DNA of 64,000 nt from Sipunculus nudus (GCA_026874595.1 CM049321.1:46681797-46745796); one strand, 5' to 3'. Positions 36,335 to 47,730 are shown, numbered from the stretch's first letter. The notes: a model not told the origin generated them from the sequence alone. Numbers and translations are program-made.

Positions 36335-38642
36335 AACAAGTGACCCAAAGGTCATGACGCTCTGCTGCCAAGGGTAACCTGTGACACCATGGGCTGAGAT
36401 TCACAACTTCCAGTCAATTTTGTAAAGAACCTATTTGCCAATTTTGTTGACACTTTCTTTGGTTACAGAAATATATATCACCAAAGTCTGGTTAAAACAC
36501 GGTGACTTGATGGAACAAATCAAAATGTATGGTTGTTGAGCTTACAGGAACTAATCCTTTAGCTTAATTGACACCCGTCAGTCTAAAAAGGAACACCACA
36601 CAGGCCAAATATAAGATCAGCATATATAGAAAAAAAAAGAAAATCCATGCAAGAATTATTAAGAAAAGTGTGCTTCTCTATGAATGTTTATTCGATAAAA
36701 ACAAACTGTACTGAACTTTCATAAATGATGGTCATATTTTTTTAAAGAAATCATTGACCCAATCCTTTTAAAGATTATATTAATATTCGTCCCACTGGAT
36801 TCACTGTAACAACTTTTTAGATAATATGTTCAAAAGTAATTTAAAGATGGCTACCTGGTGGCCATATTGGATTTCTGACAGGTCTGAAATCTGACAACAA
36901 ATATCCTCTCACTGGGACAAAACATTAAAAAAATCACCTGACAGACATAATGGATTTCTGACAAGTCTGACATTTGATATCACAAATCTTCCAATAAGAG
37001 ACAACATGTGGCAATATCTCCAAAGAATGTTACATTAATAAATGTCAAAAAAATTCAAAAGGCATGATCAGGTTGGAGAGCCTCATATAAGATTTCTCGA
37101 CATGCAAATGAAAAAAGTGTAAGACCAATATTTTAAAATTATCACCTTGCTTTTTAGTGGGGAAGGCAGGGTAGTTAAACTGCAAAAAATGATAGAAAAG
37201 AAAGGCAGGAACCATCACTAAAAGTGTTGTCAAACAAATAAAGCCATCCTTAATCCAGGTACAGACCCACAAATGATCGAAACAAACACTTGCTCTGATG
37301 ATTTGTTTAAAAAATTTAGATATCTAGGAAACGAATTTTATTGCTATGATTCCATAAAATAAACTGCAAATTGTTCTCAATATCTTATAATTGGTAGCTA
37401 AACCTTAATACAAAGGTATTAAAGTCTTAACGCCTATCTCGGGCAACAGTGTTTTTGTTATGCACTAATGATGTTCTTATCTTTCAATGGGCTGATACAA
37501 AGGGACTCATATATCACAACTGTCGCTCACAATTACGGCCACGCAATGAGATGTACCAGTTGGAGTGCTATGGTAAAAATAAGAAAACGGAGATGGTCTA
37601 CATAGTAAGTTTTATTGTGAACATCCCTGGCCTTTGACCTTGGCCATTTGTCCACATATCAATTGGATTCTTTCTAAAAGGACGGGTAACTACTAACCAC
37701 TTAACCCCATAACCACTTTAAACTGGAGTAATCACTTGGCAACCAATGAGTGAATAACTTTGACCTGCAAACTTTAACCTCCTGACCTGCTGACCCTAAA
37801 ATCAATGATTTATTTCTTCAAGCAAAAAAGGCCCATAATTATGAAGTTTGAATCAAATTGAGTGATGCATAGATGGGGCATATGTGAAAGACTTGAGGTT
37901 TGTGATAAACAGTTTAGCTTGAAACATATTCAAAAGCATTTGGAAAAATTTAGTACTGTGAACTTGACCTCTGACCTATTGAACTCAACATCAATAGGGG
38001 TCTTCTTCTATTGGTAGGAAAGCCATATGTGACAGATCGAAGGTATAGGCTGAAAAGTTTGCCTTAAAATGACTCCACTTTTCCCCTGTTGGCAGAGAAA
38101 CGAAGTGTCGATGCTGGGAGGTTTGAAATGAGAAGTCTAGCTTGAAATGCGTCCACAACCTTTTTAAAGTTGATCCTGTGACCTTGACCTTTTAACCTCA
38201 AAATTTATAGGATTCTTCTCCCACTTGGTATTTGAGTCATCTGTTAAAGATGAAATGTTTGGGATGAAAGGTTTGGATTAAAAAGCATCCACAAGCTTTA
38301 AAACGAAGTGGGTCCTGTGATCTTGCCTTTAACCTTGTAACCTCAAAATAATTATGGTTCTTCCCCTATTGGTAGAGGAGTTATGTGTGAAAATGGAAGG
38401 TTTGGGATTGAAACTTTGGCTATAAGAGTGAATTCTGGTGTTTCGACGTGACCTAAATTCAGGTTTGAATAGATATCTTTTTAAAACCTCTAAGACTGCA
38501 TAGGTTCATGATCCTAGCCCTTACGGTTACAATTTGTGCTCTGCTAAAGGACAGACAGCTGGCCGGCCAGAGAAACGAAGGACGACGTACAAAGACCGTT
38601 TTCTATAGCACAGCATGACTTAAAGTCAGCTGAGCTAAAAAC
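36335..38642 (+). mobile_element. Family B element, copy B2 (longest)
   Basis: Starts AACAAGTGACCC, then GGTCATGACGCTC, and ends with a hairpin at 38606-38637 (TAGCACAG, CATGACTTAAAGTCAG, CTGAGCTA) plus AAAA. The 5' half is collinear with 31364-32160; the 3' end is collinear with 32204-32729. The middle holds a tandem array (37840-38450). Insertion without target duplication, palindromic ends, a 3' hairpin and internal tandem repeats recall Helentron-type non-autonomous elements. That classification is a hypothesis. Confidence 0.65.
37620..38450. repeat. Degenerate tandem array with TGACCT half-sites
   Basis: From about 37840, units of roughly 110 to 150 bp repeat the order 'ttcttcccctattggtag', 'gaaaggtttggg', 'catccacaagctttt' and 'gtcctgtgaccttgacctttgacctc'. 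The last segment is a string of TGACCT/TGACCTT hexamers in direct orientation. The leading 37620-37840 part has the hexamers without the rest of the unit. Lies inside copy B2. Confidence 0.65.
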
Positions 38643-39020
38643 TATGGTAAAATATTACCCCAAACTGTACAAAATGTGTACCTCATATGTAATTTTTCAA
38701 AAATGAATCAACCGAGAGCCAAAATAATCATTACAAAATAGTTATAACACAAAGAACAATGCCAATATAAAGCCTACACATTCCGAAACCGAGTGTGCCC
38801 ACCTAGTGTAAATACCTGACATTTTCATATTTAATGGGTGATCAATTGACCACCTTTGCTTGCTACGCCAATGCCCTTAAATTTAACCGCCACTCATATT
38901 TGATAACTAGAACCCTGCAGTTGTACTTTATAAACTGAATGAACAGTTAAAACATTGACAACTCTGGCTTTGCTTTTACAAGAGCGTCTACTCTCCCATC
39001 TCATGGGAAACCATTGTTCA
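38643..39020. other. No gene seen; 3' flank of paralog 3
   Basis: Short flank between copy B2 and the zinc-finger exon. No clear poly(A) signal for the minus strand was found close to the stop. Confidence 0.4.
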
Positions 39021-40831
39021 TCATTGGTTGTCATTGGATTGCTTCTCCCTGGTATGAATTTCGATGTGTTTAGTCAAAGTAAATAATGTGGCATAACTCT
39101 TACCACACTGATCACATTTGAATGTTTTTTTCCCAGTATGAACCAAATTGTGCTTAACCAGAACAGTTCTAGAAGCAAACGATTTGCCACACTGTTCACA
39201 ACTGAATGGTTTCTCTCCCGTATGAATTCGTTTGTGAATTGTCAGACTAGATAACTGGGAGTAACATTTGCCACATTGGTCACATTTGAACGGTTTCTCT
39301 CCAGTATGGGTCCTTTTGTGACAAATCAGAGAAGGTAAAATGCTGAAACATTTACCACATTGTTCACACGTGAATGGTTTCTCTCCAGAATGAGTTCTTT
39401 TATGTATGGTCAAATATGATAAATGAGAGAAAAATTTGCCACATTCTTTACATGCAAATGGTTTCTCTCCAGTGTGTGTTCTTTTATGAGAATTCAGTCT
39501 GCATACCCTTGAGAAACATTTGCCACAGTGTTCACATTTGAATGGTTTCTCTCCGGTATGAATTTTATTGTGTCTCATCAAATTTCCTAATCTGGAGAAA
39601 CATTTACCACATTGCTTGCATTGAAATGGTTTTTCTCCCTTATGATCTCTCTTGTGCAAGGTAAGGTTGTGAGAACCAGCAAAACTCTTACCACACTGAT
39701 CACACTTGAAAGGTTTTTCTCCAGTATGGGATCGCTTGTTAGATAGGCTAACTTGGAGAAACATTGACTACAGTGCTCACATTTGAATCGCTTCACCGCA
39801 GTATGAATTCTCCTATGCCTAGTTAGTGCAGATTTTTTGGAGAATTTTTTTCCGCAGTGTTCACAACTCAATGAATTTTCTCTTGTAGGAGTCTTCTTAT
39901 CACCTGTCACAAAAGGTAACGGAAGTAAGCAATTGCCACTTTGGACACCTTCGATTGTCTTCTTCTCTGCATGAATTTTGCTGTGAATAGTCAGATCAGA
40001 TAAAATAGGCTTCTCTTCAATATGAATTTGTTTGTGTCTACTAAGCTTTGATGAATGGCTGAAACATTTACCACATTGTACACATTTGAACGGTTTTTCA
40101 CTGGAAGGAGTTCTTTTGTGTTCAGTCAAATGGGATGAGCTGGTGAATCTATTACCACGTTCTCCACACTGAAATGGCTTTTCCCCAGTATGAGTTCTGT
40201 TGTGCACAGTCAGTGAAGATGATCTGGAAATAAATTTGTCACTTGGTTCACATTTGAACGGTTTCTCATCAGTATGAATTCTGATGTGTACAGTTAAATG
40301 AGATGATCCAGGAAAAGCTTTGCCACAATGTTCACATTTGAATAATTTCTCATTAATTTGTTGTTCAGTGTATCGTTTCATTTCACTCTGTGTGTGTGCA
40401 TATTTTTCATTTGCAATATGTTGCATGTTTTCCCTTGTGTGACTTTCCATGTGTTTCCTAAATGCTGTTTCCTCAGTGAAATACTTTTCACATTTGTAAC
40501 AGTTAAACTTCGTGCCAGTTAGGAGCATGTTTTGTCTATCTTTAGATTCTGATTTAACAGGGCACAAGTCTGTTTCTTCTGGAGTATTAGAAACCATATT
40601 TTCTACATGTATTGTTATTTCTTCTGTCTTTTCTTTTTTAAACACTGGATTACACTCGGAGAGGCCAACGTCTCTTGACGTAGTTTCATCAAATTTTTCA
40701 TCTTTACATTTGTAGATGCTTTCCCCATCAAATGAGCAGAGGGTTTTTTCAGTATGCTTGATGAAATACCCTTGGTCTTCTACTTTAATAAAGGTCCCCA
40801 AACCTTGATGAATAAAATTTTCTGGATCCAT
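39021..40831 (-). pseudogene. C2H2 zinc-finger gene, paralog 3, broken by a frameshift
   Basis: The exon opens at 40831 with the family module (MDP, FIKVE at 14-18; KKEKTEEITIHVENMVS; VKSE at 92-95) and the atypical finger (C111, C114, H127, H131). An in-frame TGA just upstream supports this start. The first frame runs to 39587. Near 39738 about 7 nt are missing compared with paralog 4 (YLT..RSH), which removes the first zinc-binding His and shifts the frame. The second frame continues to 39021 with eight perfect fingers. Before the shift the array is decaying: several fingers have lost Cys or His (CEPSD, CGERG, KRTP), one has lost its Cys half, and one is dead (VQSGN). It shares the dead QSG finger and the odd linker TAVKRF with paralog 4. 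It could make a truncated protein, or an assembly error could explain the shift. Confidence 0.75.
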
Positions 40832-40844
40832 TTTTCACCAATAA

Positions 40845-40861
40845 CTGTAACAAAAATAAGA
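40845..40861 (-). other. Splice acceptor of paralog 3 coding exon
   Basis: Minus strand reads a T-rich tract ending TTGTTACAG, AG 13 nt upstream of the ATG. The same TTGTTACAG is found before paralog 4. Confidence 0.65.
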
Positions 40862-41740
40862 AAATAAAAATTAGTAAGTTTGAATGTATACTGGCATTAA
40901 AGAGCTTGACATTTATCTTTAGAAAGTACTTTCCCAACTCTTTGTCACTCTGGAGGAGTGCACTGACTGTGCAGGCAAGCAGCATACAAGGGCACTGGAC
41001 CTTGCGTACACAGCAGTTCATGGGTATAAACAGACTTTACAAAATCAATTAATTCATTTTATTGATTCAAAGCACAAGGTTATTTCAATATGAAATTGAT
41101 AAAGGACACAAATTATCCAAATATGATGGACAGATATTTCCAATTTTTTTCATTGAAGAGCTTAAAAAAATATGGAATGTGTTTGCCTTTGCCATTTCTG
41201 TCATGAATTCTGCCTGGCAATTGCGAGGATGGCAGATATAGTGGAAAGAAAAATATACCCTTAACAATGTTGAAAGTATATTGATAAAGCAACATCAGCT
41301 CAACTATAAATCATCAAATGCAGAATCCACTTGGGGTATCTAACAGTGGTTTTCATGTTAACCATGTGCAGGGTTACGAAGAGATGAGATCATATTTCTA
41401 ACCAGAAATGACAGGTTGCTTAGGGTCAAGGTCTCAAGGAGCACAAGGTGACAAGGTCCCAAAAATAATCCTCATAATAATGTAAATCCCACATTTCTTG
41501 ATAGTTTTTATCACCCAAGCTCGGTGGTTATGCTGTGAAATAGGATCATTTAATAATTCTGCATATCTTTGATATAGTTATCAGCGTGTTTACAAAATAA
41601 TGCAGCAGTGAAATTAACAGTCTTCCAATTAAATCAGTCTATCAGCTAATTAAAACAGCTGTAAAGCCTATATTGACCCTTGACTAATGGCAGGGGATAT
41701 TCCTTTTTGCATGTTCAAATTTTTCAACTGAATGCACAGT
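40862..41740. other. No gene seen; intron side of paralog 3
   Basis: Two overlapping 60-codon minus frames near 41085-41295 have no motif. Confidence 0.4.
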
Positions 41741-42310
41741 GACAATTAGCCCATAAATTCCTCAAATGCCTGTTTTAGTGAATGGCACAATTTGGAGTCC
41801 ATAGATTGTCCCTGTAGTTAACTGTTATTATAACACTGAAAACACAACTGTGAGATTTAACATATATCCATTGATTAATGTTCAGTATATCTAAGTGTAT
41901 TGTATATTTGACCACTGAAAAAAATTAATATTTTTTTATTTTCAGCAATGTTTTGCACCAAGGAAGTGAAAATATGAACATAATAGTACACAGGTCTGAA
42001 GAAGTAATAAGGACTGCTGCCAATTGCAAAATGTCTGCCGGGGTGCTTATGCTTAAATTCTCTCTGGACAATTAAATAAGTGTTTGTTAAATGTGCTTCA
42101 TGCTATATATATATCCAATATTGTATATTTTTTTTTGTTACAGGCCTTACAACATACAACATATTGTCAACATTGGTATGTTACAAACAAACAAAATATT
42201 TTCAATCAATTTCCATTCTTAGAGTAGCAGGTCGCATTGTGCTAAATTCCCAGTTGGCCCATTGGTGGGCCGACAACACAACAGAAACCTGAACCTGTTG
42301 TATTGCCATC
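41741..42310 (+). repeat. Family E dispersed element, copy E1
   Basis: Matches 44713-45280 nearly end to end: 'tttggagtccatagattg', 'aactgtgagattta', 'ccattgattaatgttc', 'tttgcaccaagg', 'ctctctggaca', 'ttacaggcctt' and 'agaaacctgaacctgttg'. Not coding. Confidence 0.7.
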
Positions 42311-42510
42311 AGCAGCTAAGTGGCATTGAGATACTACCCTCTTACTTGTCTGATTACAAATCCCTGCACTGTGTGGAGCTTGGTGTTCTGGCCCAGAGAA
42401 ACCTACCATTCAAAGCACCAGTTAAAATAGCTTACAAGCAAATTCAAGAAAATTTATGTCCCCTGCTACCCCTTCAAGTCCTGGATGACTTTAAAGTCTT
42501 TGGTGATTAA
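42311..42510 (+). CDS. Unrecognised open reading segment, possible terminal exon
   Basis: An open frame of about 65 codons (ending ...LDDFKVFGD) begins right where the similarity between family E copies stops and ends at a TAA at 42508-42510. Composition is more protein-like than its surroundings (balanced residues, few of the low-complexity runs seen elsewhere). It is preceded by a pyrimidine-bearing CAG (ATTGCCATCAG) that could be a splice acceptor. I do not recognise the protein. It could be a last exon of a plus-strand gene, a captured gene fragment in a transposon, or chance. Confidence 0.2.
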
Positions 42511-43460
42511 GTACAAATAGTATTTCATGTCCAACCACTAGCGACACCTGTTAGTGATTAGTGAAACTAAATGTGCTGATTCATCATACATAAAATAAAA
42601 TTTCATATTGTGAGACAGACACTCCAAAACCAATCCCAATGAAGGTAAGCATGAGAGCAATCACTGATGCAAATTTGAATGACATCGGATAAAATTTAGG
42701 AAAGCTATCACACAGAAACGAAAACCTGATGGACAAACAGACAGACAGACAGAGGGACAGACAGACAGCCTTAATCAATGTCCCCATTCCTTCCAAGGAA
42801 GCAGTGGACAATAAGAATGGACGTCTCAATGGCTTGTTTTAGTGACTGGTGCAGTGCCAGCTGGACTAATCACAGATGGCTAATGACGGCCAAATGGGGA
42901 TACTTATGATCAAAGGGAGTAGTCCTACAAACGGCCACCTCATTTTCAACCATACCCTCCAGAGGCAGCGGAAATCTTGCACTTCTAAAGAAGCAACTGA
43001 TTTTCACGCTGCCTGCTTTGACCATTTATGATATATTTAGACACCAGATGGCGGTTCTTTGTCCCCTGAAAAACACATGCGTATGATGTGACAAGCAGCC
43101 AACCAGATGCCAATAAACAAACACTCAATAGGCATCCTGGCTCCACCCATAGCTGCGCTTCAAGTGCCGTTTGAAGACAGATAACTGCCAAATTTTAATT
43201 GCTCCCTCTGCATTCTCGCATCATAGACCGATTCGAATCTGACAGTATGACTGTGTTAGCGTAGCCATGTATCTGTTGTCTGCGGAACTGAAACCAGCCA
43301 GCGAGGTTTGCACGCAGCCTTTGTTGTTATGTTTCGTTTGAATTACAGCTCACCGGCCGGGCATCATATGTGCCCAAGGCCCTAATCAAACCACGTCTGC
43401 AGCAATTCTGCCCGAGGCTGTGGCCTGTTCAGATGGTTACCAGGATGATGAGCTGTCACT
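42511..43460. other. No gene seen
   Basis: Contains a GACA-rich stretch near 42725-42775, and a more GC-rich block at 43000-43460 with an ATGGCGG (YY1-like) site near 43048. Possibly the upstream region of paralog 3. Confidence 0.35.
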
Positions 43461-43469
43461 CAAAACAAA

Positions 43470-43545
43470 ATGAACATGATTGGCTCTGTGTATTCCTCGC
43501 TTGGCCGTGTCTTCTAGCACAAGGTCTCATCTGATTGGACAAAAA
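43470..43545 (-). promoter_or_regulatory. Candidate promoter of paralog 3 (two CCAAT boxes)
   Basis: TGATTGG occurs twice on the plus strand (about 43470-43476 and 43531-43537), that is CCAATCA on the minus strand, in a moderately GC-rich block. The spacing (about 60 bp) resembles the pair upstream of paralog 2 (about 50 bp), and the shared context GATTGGCTCTG is notable. It lies 2.6 kb from the exon, so the link is weak. Confidence 0.2.
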
Positions 43546-44289
43546 TACAGTGCTCCCCTCTGGTGTAGCAATTCAGAATACAAGGTCTTAACAAACAGCG
43601 CTTACCATATAGGCATTAGGTCTATGGTTAAAGTGCTGTGTAAAGAGCATATTTCAACCAATACACCAAATTAGTTCATGCATGTGTATTTGATATTTTA
43701 AATGTCACAACTTGCACATGGAGACATATGACAGTATGAATGGGAGTACCAATGGCCACCATCCTTACCACTGATTAATGTCCTATTTTTTTACACCTAA
43801 CTGGGGAAACCTGCATCTATTTAATAGGTGTAAATTTGCACTCAATAGTGATAAAATAAAGTTCATTGGAAATAATGAGTGTGATTAAATAAAAGTACTC
43901 ATAATCCACATAATAAAAAACTTAATTTAATAACAGACTTTAATGAACAATGTATGTATATTATCCTGTTCATAAATGGATCATATGATAAGTTTTACAG
44001 AGTCATTAAGAGTTTGTTCTGCTGAGAAAGTTGTGAAATAAATTACTCTTATTAAATAATAGGTTGACTTCAGTTCTTTTCCGCATAGTGTTACGAAGCA
44101 GCAGGTGGTCTACATTCTGTTAGATTAGAAAAAAATGTGAATATGCTGAGAAGGTTGAGCTGCTGTGCAGAAACATCAGACCTATTACAAATAGATGTTC
44201 TCATTCAAGGTATCATTTGTTGTTTGGCATGGGTTTGTGGTTTTCATTAAGTTCTGGCATGTTTATAAATGATCTGCCAGTGTATTATT
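43546..44289. other. No gene seen
   Basis: AT-rich, nothing supportable. Confidence 0.4.
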
Positions 44290-44311
44290 GGGGGGGGGGG
44301 GGGGGGGGGGG
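44290..44311. repeat. G22 homopolymer
   Basis: Twenty-two consecutive G, the longest in the window. Confidence 0.9.
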
Positions 44312-44324
44312 ACGGGTGTATTGC

Positions 44325-45364
44325 AGACCCAGTTGTGGCTCTGTTGTGGTTAAACCCCGGGTGATTGGCTGGTGATTGTTTCAGGGCTGCAGAGTGCACT
44401 GCAGGTGTTACATCATCACTGCCAACTTACTGGCACACCCAGCTGAAATGTGATACATGCGCCTGGCCAGCTGAAACAATCCAGTGTGTTACCTTGGTAA
44501 CAATGCTGCCTGTAGCCAGTGGTCATGTGTATCCAGTGGTCCAGTTACAGGACACTCACCCCATGCACCAGTGATGATGTAACACATGCATGTACATTGC
44601 TACTTAAAACAATTTGCACAGGGGCACTGGGACAGGCACCCAACATCAGGTGTAGCCTACTCCCGTCTGCTAGATAAATGAAGGCAGGGACCTGTGCCAC
44701 AGGTTGTTTACTAGCCCATAAGAATGAACTCCTCAATTGCTTTTATTCAGTGACTGACGCATTGTGGAGTCCATAGAATGCACCTGCTGTTAACTGTGAT
44801 TATAACACTCCACACACAACTGTGAGATTTAAAATATCTCCATTGATTAATGTTCGTACATCTATGTGTATTGTATATTTGACCAATAGAAAACATTACT
44901 GTTTTCTCTCAGCCCTATTTTGCACCAAGGTATTTAAAATATGAACATAACAGTACACAGGCCTTAAGCATATACAGGACTGCCATATAATGCAAGAAGT
45001 CTACCGGGGCTGTTAATGCTTCAATTCTCTCTGGACAAATACTATCAGTTGTTGATGTTACAGGTGCTTCATGCTTTCCAGAATGGTTATTTTTTATTAC
45101 AGGCCTTTCGACATACAACATTATGTGAACATTGGTTTGCTAAAACCATAGGAAATATTTTTATTTAATTTCCTTTCTAAGAGTAACAGATCGTATTGTG
45201 CTATAACCCCAGTTAGCCCTTTGGTGGACCGGCGACGCAACAGAAACCTGAAACCTGTTGCGTCGACGTCGGCGGCTAGGTGTTTACAACTGACATCTTG
45301 TAGACATCTTGCATTTGGTGGCAGTCCTGTATAAGGCTTGGAGCGAGTATAGAATCCGGTCTAC
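44325..45364 (+). repeat. Family E element, copy E2, with a nested insertion
   Basis: 44713-45280 is collinear with copy E1. The outer left end 'acccagttgtggctctgttgtgg' (44328) is separated from 'agcccataagaatgaactcc' (44712) by a 350-bp block that matches the core of 27235-27960. In the inverted copy E3 the two outer parts are adjacent. The right end is 'gagtatagaatccgg' near 45346-45360. Confidence 0.65.
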
Positions 45365-45534
45365 ATGGGAGAAGGTGGAAAATTAATAAAGTTTTTTGGA
45401 GTGATTCTGTGTTCTGTGTTATTTTCTATGTTCCATGACCTCCATTCTCTCACCTTGGTTGTATGTGCAATCTGAAACATGAGATAAATAAGTGAATTAT
45501 TAGTACATCGAGAACATGCAAAGATGTGATCATA

Positions 45535-45605
45535 CAACGTGATTCGAACCACCGACTGCACGCCCAGAAGCCGTCTGCGTAACCAACTGTGCCACGAAGG
45601 CAAGT
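45535..45605 (-). repeat. tRNA-like sequence, probably SINE head or tRNA relic
   Basis: The minus strand reads GCCTTCGTGGCACAGTTGG, later GGTGGTTCGAATCAC, which gives A-box-like and B-box sequences at tRNA spacing. The acceptor stem does not pair, so a working tRNA is unlikely. Confidence 0.45.
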
Positions 45606-45746
45606 TGCAAGCGAGAGAAAAGCCAGGAAATTTAAGCCTATTCAAACTATTGTGAATGAATAACTGCTCAAATGTCCACCAGATATCGCTGTGTTTTAGG
45701 AGTGGATTCTCAAAGGTTAATAATAGTACATGTAATAACGTGTTTC

Positions 45747-45900
45747 AATTGGGGGCTGGCTGCCCCCACACCCTCGCTGAAATTCTGAAATGGTAATTGA
45801 GAATGTAAAGCAAAATAAAAAGCAGAATGTGTGGTAAAAGACAGTAGAAATAAATTAAATGGGGGCTGGCCGCCCCCACACCCCCCCAGCTGAAGTCACC
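45747..45900. repeat. Two copies of a GC-rich palindromic motif
   Basis: GGGGGCTGGCTGCCCCCACA at about 45749 and GGGGGCTGGCCGCCCCCACA at about 45861, each a hairpin (GGGGG...CCCCC). Flanks: 'aattgg' and 'aaatgg' before, 'cctcgctgaa' and 'cccccagctgaa' after. Confidence 0.7.
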
Positions 45901-46152
45901 CCCTTTGGATTGTTGTGTATGACGTCAGCATAGTTTGTGCACAAGGAAACACGACATGGCAAGACATAAACAGTGATGGATGGATACGTTAGTTGACGTT
46001 GAGGTGACAAGAAACAGCAAGTATATGAAGTTCACATATTAATGACAGGACTGATTACACTTAAGATTAAGTTATTGAATATTCTTTGATGGCTTATGGC
46101 AATTATTAAATGGTTCCAGCCAGTTAAGACCCATTCTTGTCAGATGCAAATG

Positions 46153-46475
46153 TAGGCCGGATTCTATACTTGGGCCTAAGGCTTTAGGCCTGTGTACTAT
46201 TATGTTCATATTTTAACTTCCTTGGTGCAAAAAAGGGCTGAGAAGAGAACAGTAATGTTTTCTAGTGGTCAAATATACAATACACATAGATGTACTGAAC
46301 ATTAATCAATGGATATATGTTAAATCTCACAGTTGTGTATGGAGTGTTATAATCACAGTTAACTGCAGGTGCAATCTATGGACTCCACAATGCGTCAGTC
46401 ACTGAAAAAAAGCAATTGAGGAGTTCATTCTTATGGGCTACAACAGAGCCACAAGGCACAACTGGGTCTTGACGT
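46153..46475 (-). repeat. Family E element, copy E3 (inverted, internally deleted)
   Basis: Reverse complement of copy E2. The end CCGGATTCTATAC is at 46157 and the other end, up to 'cacaactgggtc', is near 46470. About 300 bp of the middle, including the 'ggcctttcgacatacaac' part, are missing. With E2 it forms inverted arms of about 300 bp around a spacer of more than 1 kb. Confidence 0.7.
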
Positions 46476-47389
46476 ATTGCTCTTATCAGTTATGAGCCAG
46501 AAGCTTATATTTGGAGATAAAAGGGATATTCATAATTTAATTCGTGTATTGAGGGAAATCATTTAAAGCGTGTACTGCATGGTTAACGCTTACATACCTT
46601 TGTACCCGGAAGAATCACAGTGTTCACAATTGTGTTTTAGGTCGTCAATTTAAAGTGTGAGTGATAATTGGGTGTTGGTTGTACTAAAACCTGGATGTCA
46701 CCTTAGAATACATAGGAGAATTATAGTGAGTTTACAATTCGAAAGTCGGAAGTCAAAAGTCGAAAGGCTTAACTGTTTGATTCACGTACTGCAAAAAAGT
46801 CCTGGTGCCTGAGGTAGAACCTTGTTTTATCGTCTGCCCAATTTTTTTATGAGTATGTCCTATTTTGAGGGTGTTGAATTAAAATCTGAATGATTCCACT
46901 CTCGAATCCTTGAGGGTTTTGAGATATTCAAGCTGGCCGCAGATGGCCTCTATATAATTATGAAATTATCATATCTTGCCATAATATGGTGTATATATAT
47001 GCACTATTAAGGAATAATGTCGAGTTAATTTGTCAAAGAGATCAAATACGTTTACTACTGTGGACAAGTACAATTAATACAAATCTTTGATTTTAATCCG
47101 AAATGGCGTCCAAAATGGCCGCCGCAACACATAAAGTTAGTATATTTAGTTGTAAATTAAAATGTGGCATGAAAGACTCGATATCGAGTGGTTTTAACAT
47201 AGAAATTAATTGTTAACGCTATTATTAACAACCAGCTAGGGATTGAATGTGTTCTTTAATGGTAGTATGGCAGCCAAAAGGACCTCCAAGAAGTATAACA
47301 AAATCATATATTTTGGCAATAAAGGGTTTAGAAATTTGTTGACACTGATTTCATGAAAGGGTTTTATGAATAAAAATAAAGTTTCTTTA
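46476..47389. other. No gene seen
   Basis: A 'gaaagtcggaagtcaaaagtcgaaaggc' type block at about 46739 recurs at about 47769 and, more diverged, at 58269; the 46690 'ctggatgtcacc ... acataggagaa' segment also recurs near 58210. A short YY1-like pair (ATGGCGTCC, AAAATGGCCGCC) lies at about 47102-47124. Confidence 0.4.
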
Positions 47390-47730
47390 AGGCCAAAATA
47401 AAAAAAAGGTATGGTTCTCAGGCACTTTTTTTTTCAGAAATCAATGCGGGCGGGCGCTTTTTCTATTTTAAATTTTTTGGTATGTTTCGATAAAAATGTC
47501 AAATGATAAGGGAAAAGCACGAAAATAACAGTTTTATTTTGCTAAACAAGTAAAAGCACTACATAAAAAAGGAAATTGTATAATTTTATCTACTTGAAAG
47601 AAATGTCGGAGCGGCAGCAGCTCAAAATTGGAAAGGTTTTATTGGAAATCAAAATAAAAATTTTTGATGCGGGGGTTTAAAATTGATGCGGGCGGTGCCT
47701 GAGAACCATACCTTAAATTTTTTTTGGCCT
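47390..47730. mobile_element. PIF/Harbinger-like MITE
   Basis: Ends are inverted: GGCCAAAA at the outside, then A/T-rich bases, then a perfect 18-bp pair GGTATGGTTCTCAGGCAC (47409-47426) and its complement (47694-47711). Outside the GGCC ends both sides read TAA, compatible with the 3-bp target duplication of PIF/Harbinger elements. About 340 bp, non-coding. A diverged second copy is at 28846-29092. Confidence 0.7.

Noticed and set aside
42584-42829. 81-codon minus frame with hydrophobic stretches
   Set aside because: Runs through a GACA-type simple repeat (CLSLCLSVCLS) typical of the repeat tails in this window.
45535-45605. Functional tRNA gene on the minus strand
   Set aside because: B box is good but the acceptor stem does not pair and the anticodon arm is irregular.
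47100-47160. ATGGCGTCC/ATGGCCGCC as a gene start
   Set aside because: The frame is 37 codons, no homology recognised, no donor followed by a matching exon.
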